Assembly (NCBI GenBank): GCA_005502875.1
Contig: SCMV01000005.1
Location: 1-64,000, forward strand
Reading direction: 5' to 3'
DNA: 64,000 nt
Origin: Comamonadaceae bacterium 2PF
GTDB lineage: Bacteria > Pseudomonadota > Gammaproteobacteria > Burkholderiales > Burkholderiaceae_C
A model generated the notes under the pieces. It was given only the letters and a program-made list of their open reading frames with translations, did not search any database and was not told the DNA's origin. A program made the translations under genes and the position numbers. How positions within the stretch are numbered: the stretch's first letter is position 1; each line of letters begins with the position of its first letter. Shown here in pieces: positions 1 through 12,423 of the stretch.

Positions 1-140
1 TGGGAAATGGGCGCGAAACGCGCGCAAAACGCCTGCCGGAAGAGCGCTCAACCGCCAATCCGGTCATGTCAGTGCCCTCAACCATGGTCAGCGCTCATTT
101 GTGCAGACCTTCCTTAGCCTTGGCTTATGCACGGTTCATA
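1..140. other. Window edge, no gene seen
   Basis: This stretch lies downstream of the methyltransferase that ends at 141. I see no coding region with a ribosome binding site and no clear terminator hairpin. Confidence 0.4.
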
Positions 141-728
141 TCAACTGGCGATGGCAAGGACGTTGATCCAATGTGGCGTGCCATAGAGAAGAGGGGAGCT
201 GGTTGTCAGCCATGATTCGCTTGCTTCGAAACCAGCCTGACCTAGGGCGTTTAGAACCTCCGAGAGACGGTAGTACACATAGTGTCGCCCATCCTCGATG
301 CAGCGTTCTCCTTGTCCCTCTTGAAGAGCAAGGAACAACGTTCCGCCAAACACGAGTGCTTGGTGCAGGCGCATCAGTACTGGAACGAGTTGCGCCCTTG
401 GCAGGTGGAGCAGGGAAGCGCAAGCCCAGATGCCATCGAAGCTGCGCTCAAAGGCAATGTCTTCGAGACGAAGCACCATGCATTCGACGCCAGAGTAGGC
501 ATAAGCGAGGCTGGCCATGGCGACTGAGGAGTCGATTCCAAGAGCGACATGGCCTGCACGCTTGAAGGCGCGAAGATCCCTGCCTGAACCGCAACCCGCA
601 TCCAGGATACGTGCTCGTCGAGGCAGCTTCGCCAGGAAGCGTTCCCTGGGTGCGGACGTGTCGGCATCGAAGGTGAGGGAAAAATACTCCTCCGCCTTGT
701 CCTCGTAGAAATTGCCTGTGGTCGACAT
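141..728 (-). CDS. Class I SAM-dependent methyltransferase (copy 1)
   Basis: A 195-residue Rossmann-type methyltransferase. Motif I, LDAGCGSGRD, is near residues 42-51 and an acidic turn (GIDSS) follows. The stretch DGIWACASLLHLP near residues 98-110 matches a small stand-alone methyltransferase family whose substrate is unknown to me. ATG at 728 is preferred over the TTG one codon upstream. The gene sits 24 bp downstream of an orphan response regulator on the same strand and is probably cotranscribed with it. A clear paralogue at 43321-43977 shares FYED-AEYFS, LDAGCGSGRDL, GIDAS/GIDSS, DGIWACASLLHLPR and QEGQGE. Family assignment is firm; the target molecule is not. Confidence 0.85.
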   Translation of the reverse strand: MSTTGNFYEDKAEEYFSLTFDADTSAPRERFLAKLPRRARILDAGCGSGRDLRAFKRAGHVALGIDSSVAMASLAYAYSGVECMVLRLEDIAFERSFDGIWACASLLHLPRAQLVPVLMRLHQALVFGGTLFLALQEGQGERCIEDGRHYVYYRLSEVLNALGQAGFEASESWLTTSSPLLYGTPHWINVLAIAS

Positions 729-752
729 CAAGCTCTTGTTCCTCGAATGCGG

Positions 753-1451
753 TCACTGTTCGGGCGCTTCGAGCATGTAGCCCATGCCTCGCACCGTGAA
801 AATCATCTTCGTCTCTTGCCCTTCATCGATCTTGAGTCGCAGGCGACGCACGGCCACATCGATGACGTTGGTGTCGCTCCCGAAGGGCATGTCCCATACC
901 TGGGAGGCGATCAGTGATCGCGGAAGGACTTCCCCTTGGCGACGCATCAGAAGTTCCAGCAGGCCGAATTCCTTGGGCGTCAGATCGATGTGGGTCCCTG
1001 CACGGTGCACGCGGCGGCGCAACAGGTCCAACTCCAGATCACCGATGCAGATCGAAGGGAGGCTGCTGGCGTCGACCGTGCGTCCACGCAGGATGGTCCT
1101 GATGCTGCACAAGAGTTCCGAGAAGGAGAACGGCTTTTTGAGGAAGTCTTCAACGCCACGCTGGAGCGTGTTGACGCGGCACTCATGATGGTCGCGTCCA
1201 TTCAAGAAAAGCACGGGAATCAACGAATCCTGACGCCGGAGCGCCTGCAGCAGTTCACAGCCTGTCATGCCTTTCAGGGCGGTGTCGATGATCAAGAGAT
1301 CGAACATTTGCAGCGATGCCAGTTTCAACGCCTCGATGCCGCTTTTGGCAAGGTCGACGGCGAATCCGGCCTCGCTCAAACCTAGGCGATAGTGATCGCC
1401 AGTCTTAATGTCGTTTTCGACGACCAATATCTTCGCCTGCACACTTGTCAT
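753..1451 (-). CDS. OmpR-family response regulator, orphan, worn receiver
   Basis: A 232-residue two-component response regulator of the CopR/CzcR/IrlR type: receiver about residues 7-118, winged-helix DNA-binding domain about 135-230. The C-terminal half closely resembles the CopR-like protein at 53230 (shared [19 protein letters not shown] and SQVWDM). The phosphoacceptor D56 and the KPF lysine remain. One metal-binding acid is lost (VEND instead of VEDE) and the switch threonine is Asn (FLNGRD instead of FLTARD). No sensor kinase lies beside it. ATG at 1451 is preferred over the one at 1493, because a Cop-type box overlaps the latter. Signalling by phosphorylation is doubtful. Confidence 0.8.
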   Translation of the reverse strand: MTSVQAKILVVENDIKTGDHYRLGLSEAGFAVDLAKSGIEALKLASLQMFDLLIIDTALKGMTGCELLQALRRQDSLIPVLFLNGRDHHECRVNTLQRGVEDFLKKPFSFSELLCSIRTILRGRTVDASSLPSICIGDLELDLLRRRVHRAGTHIDLTPKEFGLLELLMRRQGEVLPRSLIASQVWDMPFGSDTNVIDVAVRRLRLKIDEGQETKMIFTVRGMGYMLEAPEQ

Positions 1452-1492
1452 GTTTGCGAAGTGTGCCGATGAATACCGGCCTGAACCAAACA

Positions 1493-1507
1493 TGACGAAA
1501 ATGTAAT
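1493..1507. promoter_or_regulatory. Cop-type response-regulator box
   Basis: TGACGAAAATGTAAT fits the TGACA-N5-TGTCAT pattern found at four other places here. It lies about 40 bp upstream of the regulator start at 1451 and could also serve a small forward ORF at 1655. Binding is inferred from resemblance only. Confidence 0.5.
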
Positions 1508-1654
1508 CTTCAAGACACCGCCTTGAAAGGCTGGGAGTCGGAAAATCTATAGTGGCTTCAGCCTTCTGGCGTCTGGCATGACATTGGATTCAATTCGAAC
1601 CAGATCGGCATATGCCTTGCCGATGACACTCGTTGTCATTGCAAAGGAGCCATC

Positions 1655-1864
1655 ATGGGTGCCACTTCCAAACATGCCAGGACTGTTGCGAAGCCTCAAA
1701 AAGATCGCGAGCCGCAGCGCAACTACGCTGTCAAAGACGAGGGCGTAGAACCCCAAGTCGACAATCCCAAAGCGGCGCCGGATCGGCATGCACACAGTGT
1801 GGAGGCCAGCAATGTGGACGGGCATGTGGCTCAGAGCGAGACCGAGCAACCTAGACAGGCTTGA
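1655..1864 (+). CDS. Small charged hypothetical protein
   Basis: A 69-residue ORF with a good ribosome binding site (AAAGGAG, 7 nt before ATG). The product is hydrophilic, rich in K, E, Q, P and A, with no membrane segment or cysteine, so it is probably cytosolic and disordered. I recognise no family. It stands alone between the divergent regulator and czcI. The start signal is the main evidence; it could be spurious. Confidence 0.4.
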   Translation: MGATSKHARTVAKPQKDREPQRNYAVKDEGVEPQVDNPKAAPDRHAHSVEASNVDGHVAQSETEQPRQA

Positions 1865-1909
1865 TTCATTGCCCTGTGGAAAAATTCACAACAATCTTCG
1901 CGAAGGGTA

Positions 1910-1940
1910 TTGACTCTGTAGCCGCTACAGGGATTCAAAT
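1910..1940 (+). promoter_or_regulatory. MerR/CadR-type promoter of czcICBA
   Basis: A -35 box TTGACT (1910-1915), a 19-bp spacer carrying the dyad CTGTAGC/GCTACAG, and a -10 box TCAAAT (1935-1940). A 19-bp spacer with a dyad in it is the hallmark of MerR-family activated promoters. It nearly copies the sites at 31565, 42715 and 44828. No merR gene is adjacent, so control in trans (CadR at 31071 is the candidate) is inferred. Confidence 0.75.
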
Positions 1941-2063
1941 GGATTCAAAGAGATTGGATCTTCTATCGACGGACATGCCAGGCAACTTCCTTCACGTGTA
2001 TTTGTCAGGCGCAACTCATTTCTGATCCACAAGGCATTTTTTTCAACCTATACTTGCCGCGCC

Positions 2064-2441
2064 ATGCGTCGATTGCTTTGCTTGTTCCTGCTGATTTGGT
2101 TTCCGCTCCAGATGTCCTGGGCTGCGGTGGCCAGCTATTGTCAGCATGAAAGCAACCCTGCCGCGCAGCGCCATTTCGGGCACCACGAGCACAACCATCT
2201 TGATCCGCAACATGGGGAGCGCCCTGGCGATAAAGCCGCAAAGGACAAGAGCGGTAGCGACAAGAAGGCCAGTGCCGACAACGACTGCACTGTCTGCCAC
2301 ATGAGCGCTGCCTCGCCGGTCAGTGAGACGCACACCCCCCAGGTGGCGTCTAGCAGGGAATGGTTTGGCCACTCGATCGAGGGCTACGCCTCCAACATTC
2401 CAGCGGGGCCCGAGCGTCCCGACATACGTCTCGCCGTTTGA
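2064..2441 (+). CDS. czcI: CzcI-type periplasmic protein (copy 1)
   Basis: A 125-residue exported protein that opens the czc operon, as czcI does in Cupriavidus metallidurans. It has a signal peptide (MRRLLCLFLL...WAAVA), then YCQHE and a His-rich patch (HFGHHEHNH), a Lys/Asp-rich linker, and a CTVCHM metal-binding-like motif. CzcI is known as a small periplasmic accessory or regulatory protein of Czc; its exact mechanism is unsettled. Two paralogues lie at 33891 and 41571(-). About 110 bp separate it from czcC. Confidence 0.8.
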   Translation: MRRLLCLFLLIWFPLQMSWAAVASYCQHESNPAAQRHFGHHEHNHLDPQHGERPGDKAAKDKSGSDKKASADNDCTVCHMSAASPVSETHTPQVASSREWFGHSIEGYASNIPAGPERPDIRLAV

Positions 2442-2551
2442 TTCGGCGAGACGGCTGCTGCGCAAGCTTTTTTCCTGTCTTCAGATAGCGAGGCCACGGC
2501 CTCTCTCGCCGGATTCCTTCTTGTTGTTGTTCCCACAACCCGGAGAATTCG

Positions 2552-3850
2552 ATGTACAGGCACATGGTGCCGATGACAACGTTCGCGTTGGTCACGGCCA
2601 CACTTTTTTCTTCCACCACCTTTGCTCAAGTTAGCCCGTCCGATTCGGATGGGCAGGCCGTGCACAAGGCGGTGCCCGTGGCACAGCCCCTGACGCTGAG
2701 CGAAGCCATCAGGCTGGCGCTTCAGTTCAGCCCGCAAATCGTGGCGAATCAGCAGGAACTGGCGGCCAGCGAAGGGGCCGTCATTCAAGCGGGTGCGCGT
2801 CCCAACCCTGAAGTCCAGGCACTGCTGGAAGACACGCGGCGAGACAGCCGAACGACCACGGTGCAGTTGAGCCAGCCCATCGAGTTGGGCGGTAAACGTT
2901 CAGCGCGGATCTCGGTCGCCGAGGCCGCGCGGGCTCAAACCGCCGTGGACATCGAAGGGCGTCGCGCGCAGATCAGAGCGGATGTGGCCGATGCATTCTT
3001 TGCCGCAGCCATCGCTCAGGAACGGGTGAAGTTGGCGCAGGCCTCCGTCGACTTGTCCATGCGTGGCACGGATGCGGTCTCCAAGCGGGTTCAGGCCGGC
3101 AAGGTCTCTGCGGTGGACGAGACGCGGGCAAAGGTCGCTCACGCTGGTGTCCGGCTGGAGTTGCTTCAAGCGCAGAGCGAACTTCGATCCGCTCGCCAAG
3201 GGCTGGCAGCCCTGCTGGGGCCAGCATCTGCCGTTCGTGCTCAGACGCTGGTCTGGCAATCGGGTGTCCAACCAGCCGCTCGCAATCTGGAGGCTTCTCA
3301 GTTGTCAGATGTGCCGGTGCTGCGGCAGGCACGCCTGGAGGTCGACAAGCGGCAAGCCATGGTCGAGCTTGAGGAAGCCCGCCGCGTTCCGGACGTCACC
3401 GTGACATTAGGTGCCAAACGCGATCAGCAGGTCGGGCGCAACCAGGCGGTGATCGGCCTGGCCATTCCGATTCCTGTGCTAGATACCAATCGCGGCAACC
3501 TGCTGCAGGCCTTGCGCCTGCATGACAAGGCCGAAGCGGACTTTCAAGCAACGCGGATCCGCGTCGAGACCGAGTGGGTGCAATTGACGGAGCGTCAGCG
3601 CTTCGCTCAGGCAGAGGTGGACGTTCTGCGTAGCGAGGTACTGCCGGGCGCCGAGAGCGCTTGGCAGGCCGCCACGACCGGCTTCGAGTTGGGAAAGTTC
3701 AGCTTCCTCGACGCCCTGGATGCTCAACGGACCTTGCTCCAGGCCCGCGCCCAGTACCTGCGGGCGCTCAATGAGCTGTACCGCACCAACGCCAACATCG
3801 ATCGCCTGCTGGGGACCAGCGGCGAAGAACAGACGACGTCCAAGCCATGA
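2552..3850 (+). CDS. czcC: CzcC outer-membrane efflux protein
   Basis: A 432-residue TolC-family outer-membrane factor of the CzcABC Zn/Co/Cd efflux complex. It has a signal peptide (MTTFALVTATLFSSTTFAQ) and two OEP repeats: LTLSEAIRLAL near the N-terminus and a second half around residues 230-425 with long coiled-coil helices. A GGAG ribosome site precedes ATG 2552. The stop overlaps the czcB start by 4 nt (ATGA), implying coupled translation. It provides the outer-membrane exit duct for CzcA. Confidence 0.92.
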   Translation: MYRHMVPMTTFALVTATLFSSTTFAQVSPSDSDGQAVHKAVPVAQPLTLSEAIRLALQFSPQIVANQQELAASEGAVIQAGARPNPEVQALLEDTRRDSRTTTVQLSQPIELGGKRSARISVAEAARAQTAVDIEGRRAQIRADVADAFFAAAIAQERVKLAQASVDLSMRGTDAVSKRVQAGKVSAVDETRAKVAHAGVRLELLQAQSELRSARQGLAALLGPASAVRAQTLVWQSGVQPAARNLEASQLSDVPVLRQARLEVDKRQAMVELEEARRVPDVTVTLGAKRDQQVGRNQAVIGLAIPIPVLDTNRGNLLQALRLHDKAEADFQATRIRVETEWVQLTERQRFAQAEVDVLRSEVLPGAESAWQAATTGFELGKFSFLDALDAQRTLLQARAQYLRALNELYRTNANIDRLLGTSGEEQTTSKP

Positions 3851-5259
3851 GAAAGCATTGCATGACACGCTCCCAATCACAACGCCAAGCTGGGCGCATC
3901 AGCCAAAAGCAACTCATCGCCATCATCGCCATCGTTTTGGCGGGGTTGGGCGCCAGCGCATTTGTGCTGACACGGTCTCCCAGCGCGCCTGCCGGCGAAG
4001 CGGCCGAGGAGAGCCATGGCCACGGTCACGGCGAGGCCAAGGGGCACGACGACGCCGAGCACCACGGCGAGAAGAAGTCCGAGTCCGGCCACGACGAGGC
4101 GAAGGGACACGATGACAAGGAACACCATGAGAAGGCCGAGGAGCATGGGGCGCATGACAAGCATGAAGGCGAAACCGCTCCTGAGAAGGGCGCTGCCGCC
4201 GCCAACGCTGGCAAGCACGAGGAAGGCGAGGAAGAGCCTGTCTCTCTGAATGCCCAGCAGATCGCAGCAGCGGGCGTTGAAGTCCAAGCGGCACAACCTG
4301 GCAAGATCCTTTCGACCGTGCAACTGTCCGGCGAGATCAAGTTCAACGAGGATCGCACGGCACACGTTGTGCCCCGTGTCGGTGGCGTCGTCGAATCGGT
4401 GTCGGCCAACCTCGGGCAGCAGGTCAAGAAGGGCCAGGTCCTCGCGGTCATTTCCAGCGTGGTGCTGTCCGAACAGCGCAGCGAGTTGCAGGCGGCCCAG
4501 AAGCGCCTGACCTTGGCACAAACCACCTACGACCGAGAGAAAAAGCTCTTCGAAGACAAGATCTCGCCGCAGATGGATCTTCTGCAGGCGACCCAGGCCC
4601 TGCGCGAAGCCGAGATTGCGGTCAACAACGCCAACCAGAAGCTCAAGGCATTGGGTGCTTCGCCTTCGGCTGGGGCATTGAATCGCTACGAGCTGCGCGC
4701 ACCGTTTGATGCGGTCGTGGTCGAGAAGCACATCGCTCTGGGCGAGTCGGTCAAAGAAGACGCCAACGTGTTCACGCTGTCCGACTTGTCCACCGTTTGG
4801 GCAACGATCAACGTGCCTGCCAAGGACCTGAACCTGGTGAAGGTGGGCGAGAAGGTCACCGTGCGATCCAGTTCCTTCGACGCCACGGCAAAGGGCACCG
4901 TGACCTACGTCGGATCGCTGATCGGCGAGCAGACGCGCACGGCTACCGCCCGGGTGGTGTTGACCAATCCCGACCTGTCGTGGCGTCCTGGCCTGTTCGT
5001 CAATGTCGCCGTGACTTCCGGCGAGACGGAAGCACCCGTGACCGTGACGGCTGGCGCGGTGCAGACCATGGAAGGCCGCCAAGTCGTATTCGTCGAAGTC
5101 CCGGGCGGCTTCCAGGCCAAGCCTGTGGAGGTCGGTCACACCGATGGCAAGCGCACGGAAGTTGTCAAGGGCTTGAGCGCCGGTACCCGCTATGCGGCGA
5201 CGAACAGCTTCGTCATCAAAGCTGAAATCGGCAAGGCTTCGGCCGAGCACGAGCATTGA
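3847..5259 (+). CDS. czcB: CzcB membrane-fusion protein with His-rich arm
   Basis: A 470-residue periplasmic adaptor linking CzcA to CzcC. An N-terminal membrane anchor (about residues 22-40) is followed by a long His/Glu/Asp/Lys-rich segment (about 55-125) with repeated EGHDD- and HGE-like motifs. Then come the barrel-sandwich and alpha-hairpin domains (VVPRVGGVVESV and LQAAQKRL near 170-260). The acidic, His-rich arm is typical of CzcB and is thought to bind Zn2+ and hand it to CzcA. The gene ends with HEH. It overlaps czcC by 4 nt and lies 18 bp before czcA. Confidence 0.92.
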   Translation: MRKHCMTRSQSQRQAGRISQKQLIAIIAIVLAGLGASAFVLTRSPSAPAGEAAEESHGHGHGEAKGHDDAEHHGEKKSESGHDEAKGHDDKEHHEKAEEHGAHDKHEGETAPEKGAAAANAGKHEEGEEEPVSLNAQQIAAAGVEVQAAQPGKILSTVQLSGEIKFNEDRTAHVVPRVGGVVESVSANLGQQVKKGQVLAVISSVVLSEQRSELQAAQKRLTLAQTTYDREKKLFEDKISPQMDLLQATQALREAEIAVNNANQKLKALGASPSAGALNRYELRAPFDAVVVEKHIALGESVKEDANVFTLSDLSTVWATINVPAKDLNLVKVGEKVTVRSSSFDATAKGTVTYVGSLIGEQTRTATARVVLTNPDLSWRPGLFVNVAVTSGETEAPVTVTAGAVQTMEGRQVVFVEVPGGFQAKPVEVGHTDGKRTEVVKGLSAGTRYAATNSFVIKAEIGKASAEHEH

Positions 5260-9095
<3,836 letters not shown>

Positions 9096-9171
9096 TCTGG
9101 CGGTTCGCCTGCATAGCGCGTCTGAACACGTGAGCTTTTGCGATGGCGAGAGATGAAGAAGGAGCTTATGG

Positions 9172-9681
9172 ATGAGCAATTCAATGCGAAGCGTGCCCGG
9201 ACATCTCGCCAGTAGCTTGATCCCGCTGGCATGTCTCTGCATGACCCCTTACTGTTGGGCCGAGGAACGCATCCTCTACAAGTCGATCATGCCCAATGGG
9301 CAGGTCGTGTATGGCGACGAACCCGAGGCAAAGGCGAAGCGGTCTTACGCGATATCTGTCGAACCTCATCCGGCTGATCCGCAGCAGGCCGAGGCTGCGC
9401 AACGCGCGCTTGCGATGACGCGAGAGCAGTTGCTGAAAGACGCTGCTGCGCGATCTCTTCGGCTGAAGGATCTGGACAACCAAATTGCCAGTGCCTACGA
9501 AGAGCTCAGGGGCCGTCGGTCCGATCAAGAGGCCGGGCGCCAAGTCGTGGAGGGGGATCGGCAAGGCCGTAGATTTTCTTCACAGTATGGCCGCCGTCAG
9601 CGCTCGTTGGCTTCGGAGACGGAGCAGGCCCAGCGCAAGTTGGACAAATTGATCAAGGAACGGGACGCACTTCGATATTGA
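9172..9681 (+). CDS. DUF4124-like envelope protein
   Basis: A 169-residue exported protein. Signal peptide about residues 1-29 (ending CWAEE), then a short beta motif IMPNGQVVYGDEP of the DUF4124 kind, then a long Arg/Gln/Glu-rich coiled coil (about 70-165). A GGAG site stands before ATG 9172. DUF4124 proteins are periplasmic and poorly characterised. Placement after the czc operon suggests an envelope role under metal stress, which is inference. Confidence 0.6.
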   Translation: MSNSMRSVPGHLASSLIPLACLCMTPYCWAEERILYKSIMPNGQVVYGDEPEAKAKRSYAISVEPHPADPQQAEAAQRALAMTREQLLKDAAARSLRLKDLDNQIASAYEELRGRRSDQEAGRQVVEGDRQGRRFSSQYGRRQRSLASETEQAQRKLDKLIKERDALRY

Positions 9682-9899
9682 TCTCGCGGATATGCCTGTG
9701 AGGTCGGTCAAAGCATGGCGAGATTGTCGTCGCGTCTTTTGCTGAGATGCATTTACCAGGCAACTTACCGAGGCAAGCAATCGGCATCGGTGGCGTTAGC
9801 CATCGCCATTCAACTTGAAACGATCACGTCTTCGTTCATTTGTCAGACGTGTTGGGAATAGGGTTGATACCCGCCCGACACACATCAGGATCACCTTAG

Positions 9900-11840
9900 A
9901 TGTTTTCAGTTCCCACGAATGCTTTCAGGTCCATGGGCGTTCCCTGGCTGGTCGCCGTCATCTGGTTGGCGGCCTTCACTTGCTTGCGCATCGGCCTGCT
10001 GGTCACATTGGATGCGGGGCAGGTCGGCATCGATCTCTGGCCCTATGTGCTGACCAAGGGGCTTCTGTTCGATTTGGCAACGCTGGCCTTTCTGGTCGCG
10101 CCGGTTTGCCTTTACGAGGCGGTACTGCCCAATCGCTGGAGAACTAGCCTTTGGCATAGAACGCTTCGGCTCAAGTGGTTGTGGTTTTCTGTCTTCGTCA
10201 TGCTGTTTGGCATCGGCGCGGAGGTCACCTTCTGGCTGGAGTTTTCAACACGGTTCAACTTCATCGCGGTCGACTACCTGCTCTACACGCAGGAGGTGAT
10301 CGGCAACATCCGGCAGTCCTATCCTGTTCCAACCGTCTTGGCGGCCATCGCAGTGGTGGCTGGTCTCATTGTCTGGTTCTTGCGGGGCGCCGTTCGAAAC
10401 ATGGACAACGTCAAGATCACGCGCATCCAGCGCGCCAAGCTGGTGGCAGCGGGCGTGGTTCTGCCCGTGATCGCGGGGTTCACGGTCAGCGTGGACCAGA
10501 TGGAAGGGGCAGGCAACGCCTATGCGGACGAGATCTCCGGGAACGGTCTGTTCACGCTGGCGGCGGCCATGCGGCGGAACGAACTAGATTTCGATCGCTT
10601 TTATCGAACGATGCCGCAAAGCGAGGCAGACCGAATTCTTCGAACCATGGGGATGCAACGCAGACCGTTGTCCGATCTTTCTGCTCAGGCATTGAAGGGC
10701 GCCGCGAACCACGCATGGCCCTTCATCCGGCGTCCACGGAACGTGGTGCTGATCTCGGCGGAAAGCCTCTCGGCTTCATTTCTTGGCGCATACGGCGACT
10801 CGCGAGGGTTGACGCCCCGGCTCGATGCACTCGCCAAGCAAGGACTGCTGTTCTCGCACGCCTATGCCACGGGAACACGCACGGTCAGGGGGTTGGAGGC
10901 GCTGTCGCTGGGAACGCCCCCAGTTCCCGGGCAAGCCATTGTCCGCCGACCTCAGAACGAACACCTCGCCACGCTGGGAGAAGTGCTTGGCGCTCAAGGC
11001 TTCAAGCCCTACTTTTTCTACGGCGGGTACGGCTACTTCGACAACATGAATGCCTATTTTGGGGGCAACGGCTACAAGGTGATCGACAGGACGGACATGG
11101 AAAAGCGCACCATCGTCTTCGAAAACGTCTGGGGTGTGGCGGACGAGGTGCTGTTCAGCCAGGCCTTGAGCACGCTTGATGAGGAAAGGGCGCAAAGCAG
11201 TCCATTCTTTGCGCACATCATGACGACGTCCAACCACCGCCCTTACACCTATCCCGCTGGCCGCATCGACATCCCTTCGCCCGGTGGGCGACTCGGCGCC
11301 GTCAAGTACACCGATTTCGCGATCGGCGACTTCATCGACAGGGCTCGTGCACAACCCTGGTTCAAGGACACCCTGTTCATCATCGTCGCCGACCATGGCG
11401 CGTCGGTGGCGGGAAAGACCAAGTTGCCACTGGATGGCTACAGAATCCCTTTGATCTTCTTCGCGCCTGATCTGCTGAAGCCAAGTGTATACGAACCGCT
11501 GGTCAGCCAGTTGGACCTGGCACCCACGATCGTCGAGCTATTGGGGAAAAAGGGGGCCGACTACTTTTTTGGACGCTGTCTCTTCGAAGAAGAGGAGCCG
11601 TTGAGAAGGGTCTTCGTCAGCAACTATCAGTCGCTTGGCTACCTGCGAAGCAACACGCTCACGGTGTTGCTGCCTCGGCAACGGGTGGAGAGCTACAGGG
11701 TCGATCCTCGGACGCTGGAGACGACGCCCAAAGCAGTGGATCCGGTCTTGTTGAATGAGGCGATCGCCTACTACCAGACGGCATCGAGGTCCTTCAAACT
11801 GGGGGCATTGAAGCTGCCCAATTGCCCCCATCAGCAATGA
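9900..11840 (+). CDS. LTA-synthase-like sulfatase-fold membrane enzyme
   Basis: A 646-residue alkaline-phosphatase-superfamily transferase. Five or so N-terminal membrane helices (about residues 1-200) precede a large periplasmic catalytic domain (about 275-590). Metal-site landmarks are NVVLISAES (first acidic ligand), the nucleophile region ATGTRTVRGLEAL (Thr), TTSNHRPY and IIVADHG. Members transfer phosphoglycerol or similar head groups to lipids or glucans (LtaS, MdoB). In a Gram-negative metal island the acceptor is unknown. It is separated from 9681 by about 220 bp. Confidence 0.8.
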   Translation: MFSVPTNAFRSMGVPWLVAVIWLAAFTCLRIGLLVTLDAGQVGIDLWPYVLTKGLLFDLATLAFLVAPVCLYEAVLPNRWRTSLWHRTLRLKWLWFSVFVMLFGIGAEVTFWLEFSTRFNFIAVDYLLYTQEVIGNIRQSYPVPTVLAAIAVVAGLIVWFLRGAVRNMDNVKITRIQRAKLVAAGVVLPVIAGFTVSVDQMEGAGNAYADEISGNGLFTLAAAMRRNELDFDRFYRTMPQSEADRILRTMGMQRRPLSDLSAQALKGAANHAWPFIRRPRNVVLISAESLSASFLGAYGDSRGLTPRLDALAKQGLLFSHAYATGTRTVRGLEALSLGTPPVPGQAIVRRPQNEHLATLGEVLGAQGFKPYFFYGGYGYFDNMNAYFGGNGYKVIDRTDMEKRTIVFENVWGVADEVLFSQALSTLDEERAQSSPFFAHIMTTSNHRPYTYPAGRIDIPSPGGRLGAVKYTDFAIGDFIDRARAQPWFKDTLFIIVADHGASVAGKTKLPLDGYRIPLIFFAPDLLKPSVYEPLVSQLDLAPTIVELLGKKGADYFFGRCLFEEEEPLRRVFVSNYQSLGYLRSNTLTVLLPRQRVESYRVDPRTLETTPKAVDPVLLNEAIAYYQTASRSFKLGALKLPNCPHQQ

Positions 11841-11871
11841 TCTGGCAGCGGATGCATCAGGACCTGCGCTG

Positions 11872-11909
11872 GCCCCGAAGCAGCCGAGTCATCGGCCAGC
11901 CTCGGGGGC
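11872..11909. terminator. Possible bidirectional hairpin terminator
   Basis: Nested dyad between convergent genes: outer arms CCCCGA/TCGGGG and inner GCCGA-gtca-TCGGC. There is no strong T tract on either side, so termination is plausible rather than certain. Confidence 0.35.
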
Positions 11910-11914
11910 TTGCA

Positions 11915-12304
11915 TCACTTCAGCGCAAAGCGAACAGAGACTGGCTTCTTGCCAGGCAGCGTCACGACAGCCACCGCCTTGGCGCCCGCGATCACATCGA
12001 AGGTGCCTTTGGCTTCCAGCTTCTCACCCGCTGGCGCGAGTTGCACTTCGTTTTTGTCGGCGCCCTTGATGAGGGTCAGTTTGCCGCTGGCACCTTGCAT
12101 CTTGACAGCCTTGCCGTGATCGCGCACATACAGGCTGATCAGGTCGGCCTTGGCCACCAGTTCGAAGTCCATTTCGCTGGCTTCCACCACCACGCCGCCG
12201 TGCAGCGGTTCATGTTCGTGCCCGTGTTCGTGTCCATCCGCCGCAAAGGCGCTGGCACTGATGGCCAGGATCGAGCAGGCAATCAGGCTGTTCACTTTTC
12301 TCAT
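11915..12304 (-). CDS. His-rich small periplasmic protein (copy 1)
   Basis: A 129-residue exported protein: signal peptide ([21 protein letters not shown]), a His patch ([15 protein letters not shown]), then a beta-rich domain with MDFELVAK and a C-terminal [16 protein letters not shown]. The ribosome site AAGGA, 6 nt before ATG 12304, fixes the start. A paralogue at 34775-35176 matches along its whole length. Proteins of this type recur in metal-efflux loci and probably bind metal in the periplasm, but I know no assigned function. It is divergent from the CzcR-type gene at 12424 and shares a Cop-type box with it. Confidence 0.75.
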   Translation of the reverse strand: MRKVNSLIACSILAISASAFAADGHEHGHEHEPLHGGVVVEASEMDFELVAKADLISLYVRDHGKAVKMQGASGKLTLIKGADKNEVQLAPAGEKLEAKGTFDVIAGAKAVAVVTLPGKKPVSVRFALK

Positions 12305-12373
12305 CTTCAGTCCTTGAAGGTTATGGAGGTGAAAGCCTATGCAGATGCAGGCGACAGAAGGCCAACTCAAAGA

Positions 12374-12388
12374 TGACAAATTCGTCAT
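12374..12388. promoter_or_regulatory. Cop-type box in divergent promoter
   Basis: TGACAAATTCGTCAT lies inside an 8-bp inverted repeat AAGATGAC/GTCATCTT, between the His-rich gene (start 12304) and the response regulator (start 12424). The position suits autoregulation by the adjacent CzcRS-type pair. Confidence 0.6.
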
Positions 12389-12423
12389 CTTCCTTGTGTA
12401 ACAGCCATTTAACAATCAAACGC

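Noticed and set aside
4000-4240. Repeated GHDE-type units in czcB considered as a DNA repeat
   Set aside because: The repetition is at protein level (His/Asp/Glu-rich arm) and is normal for CzcB; no regular DNA repeat unit is present.
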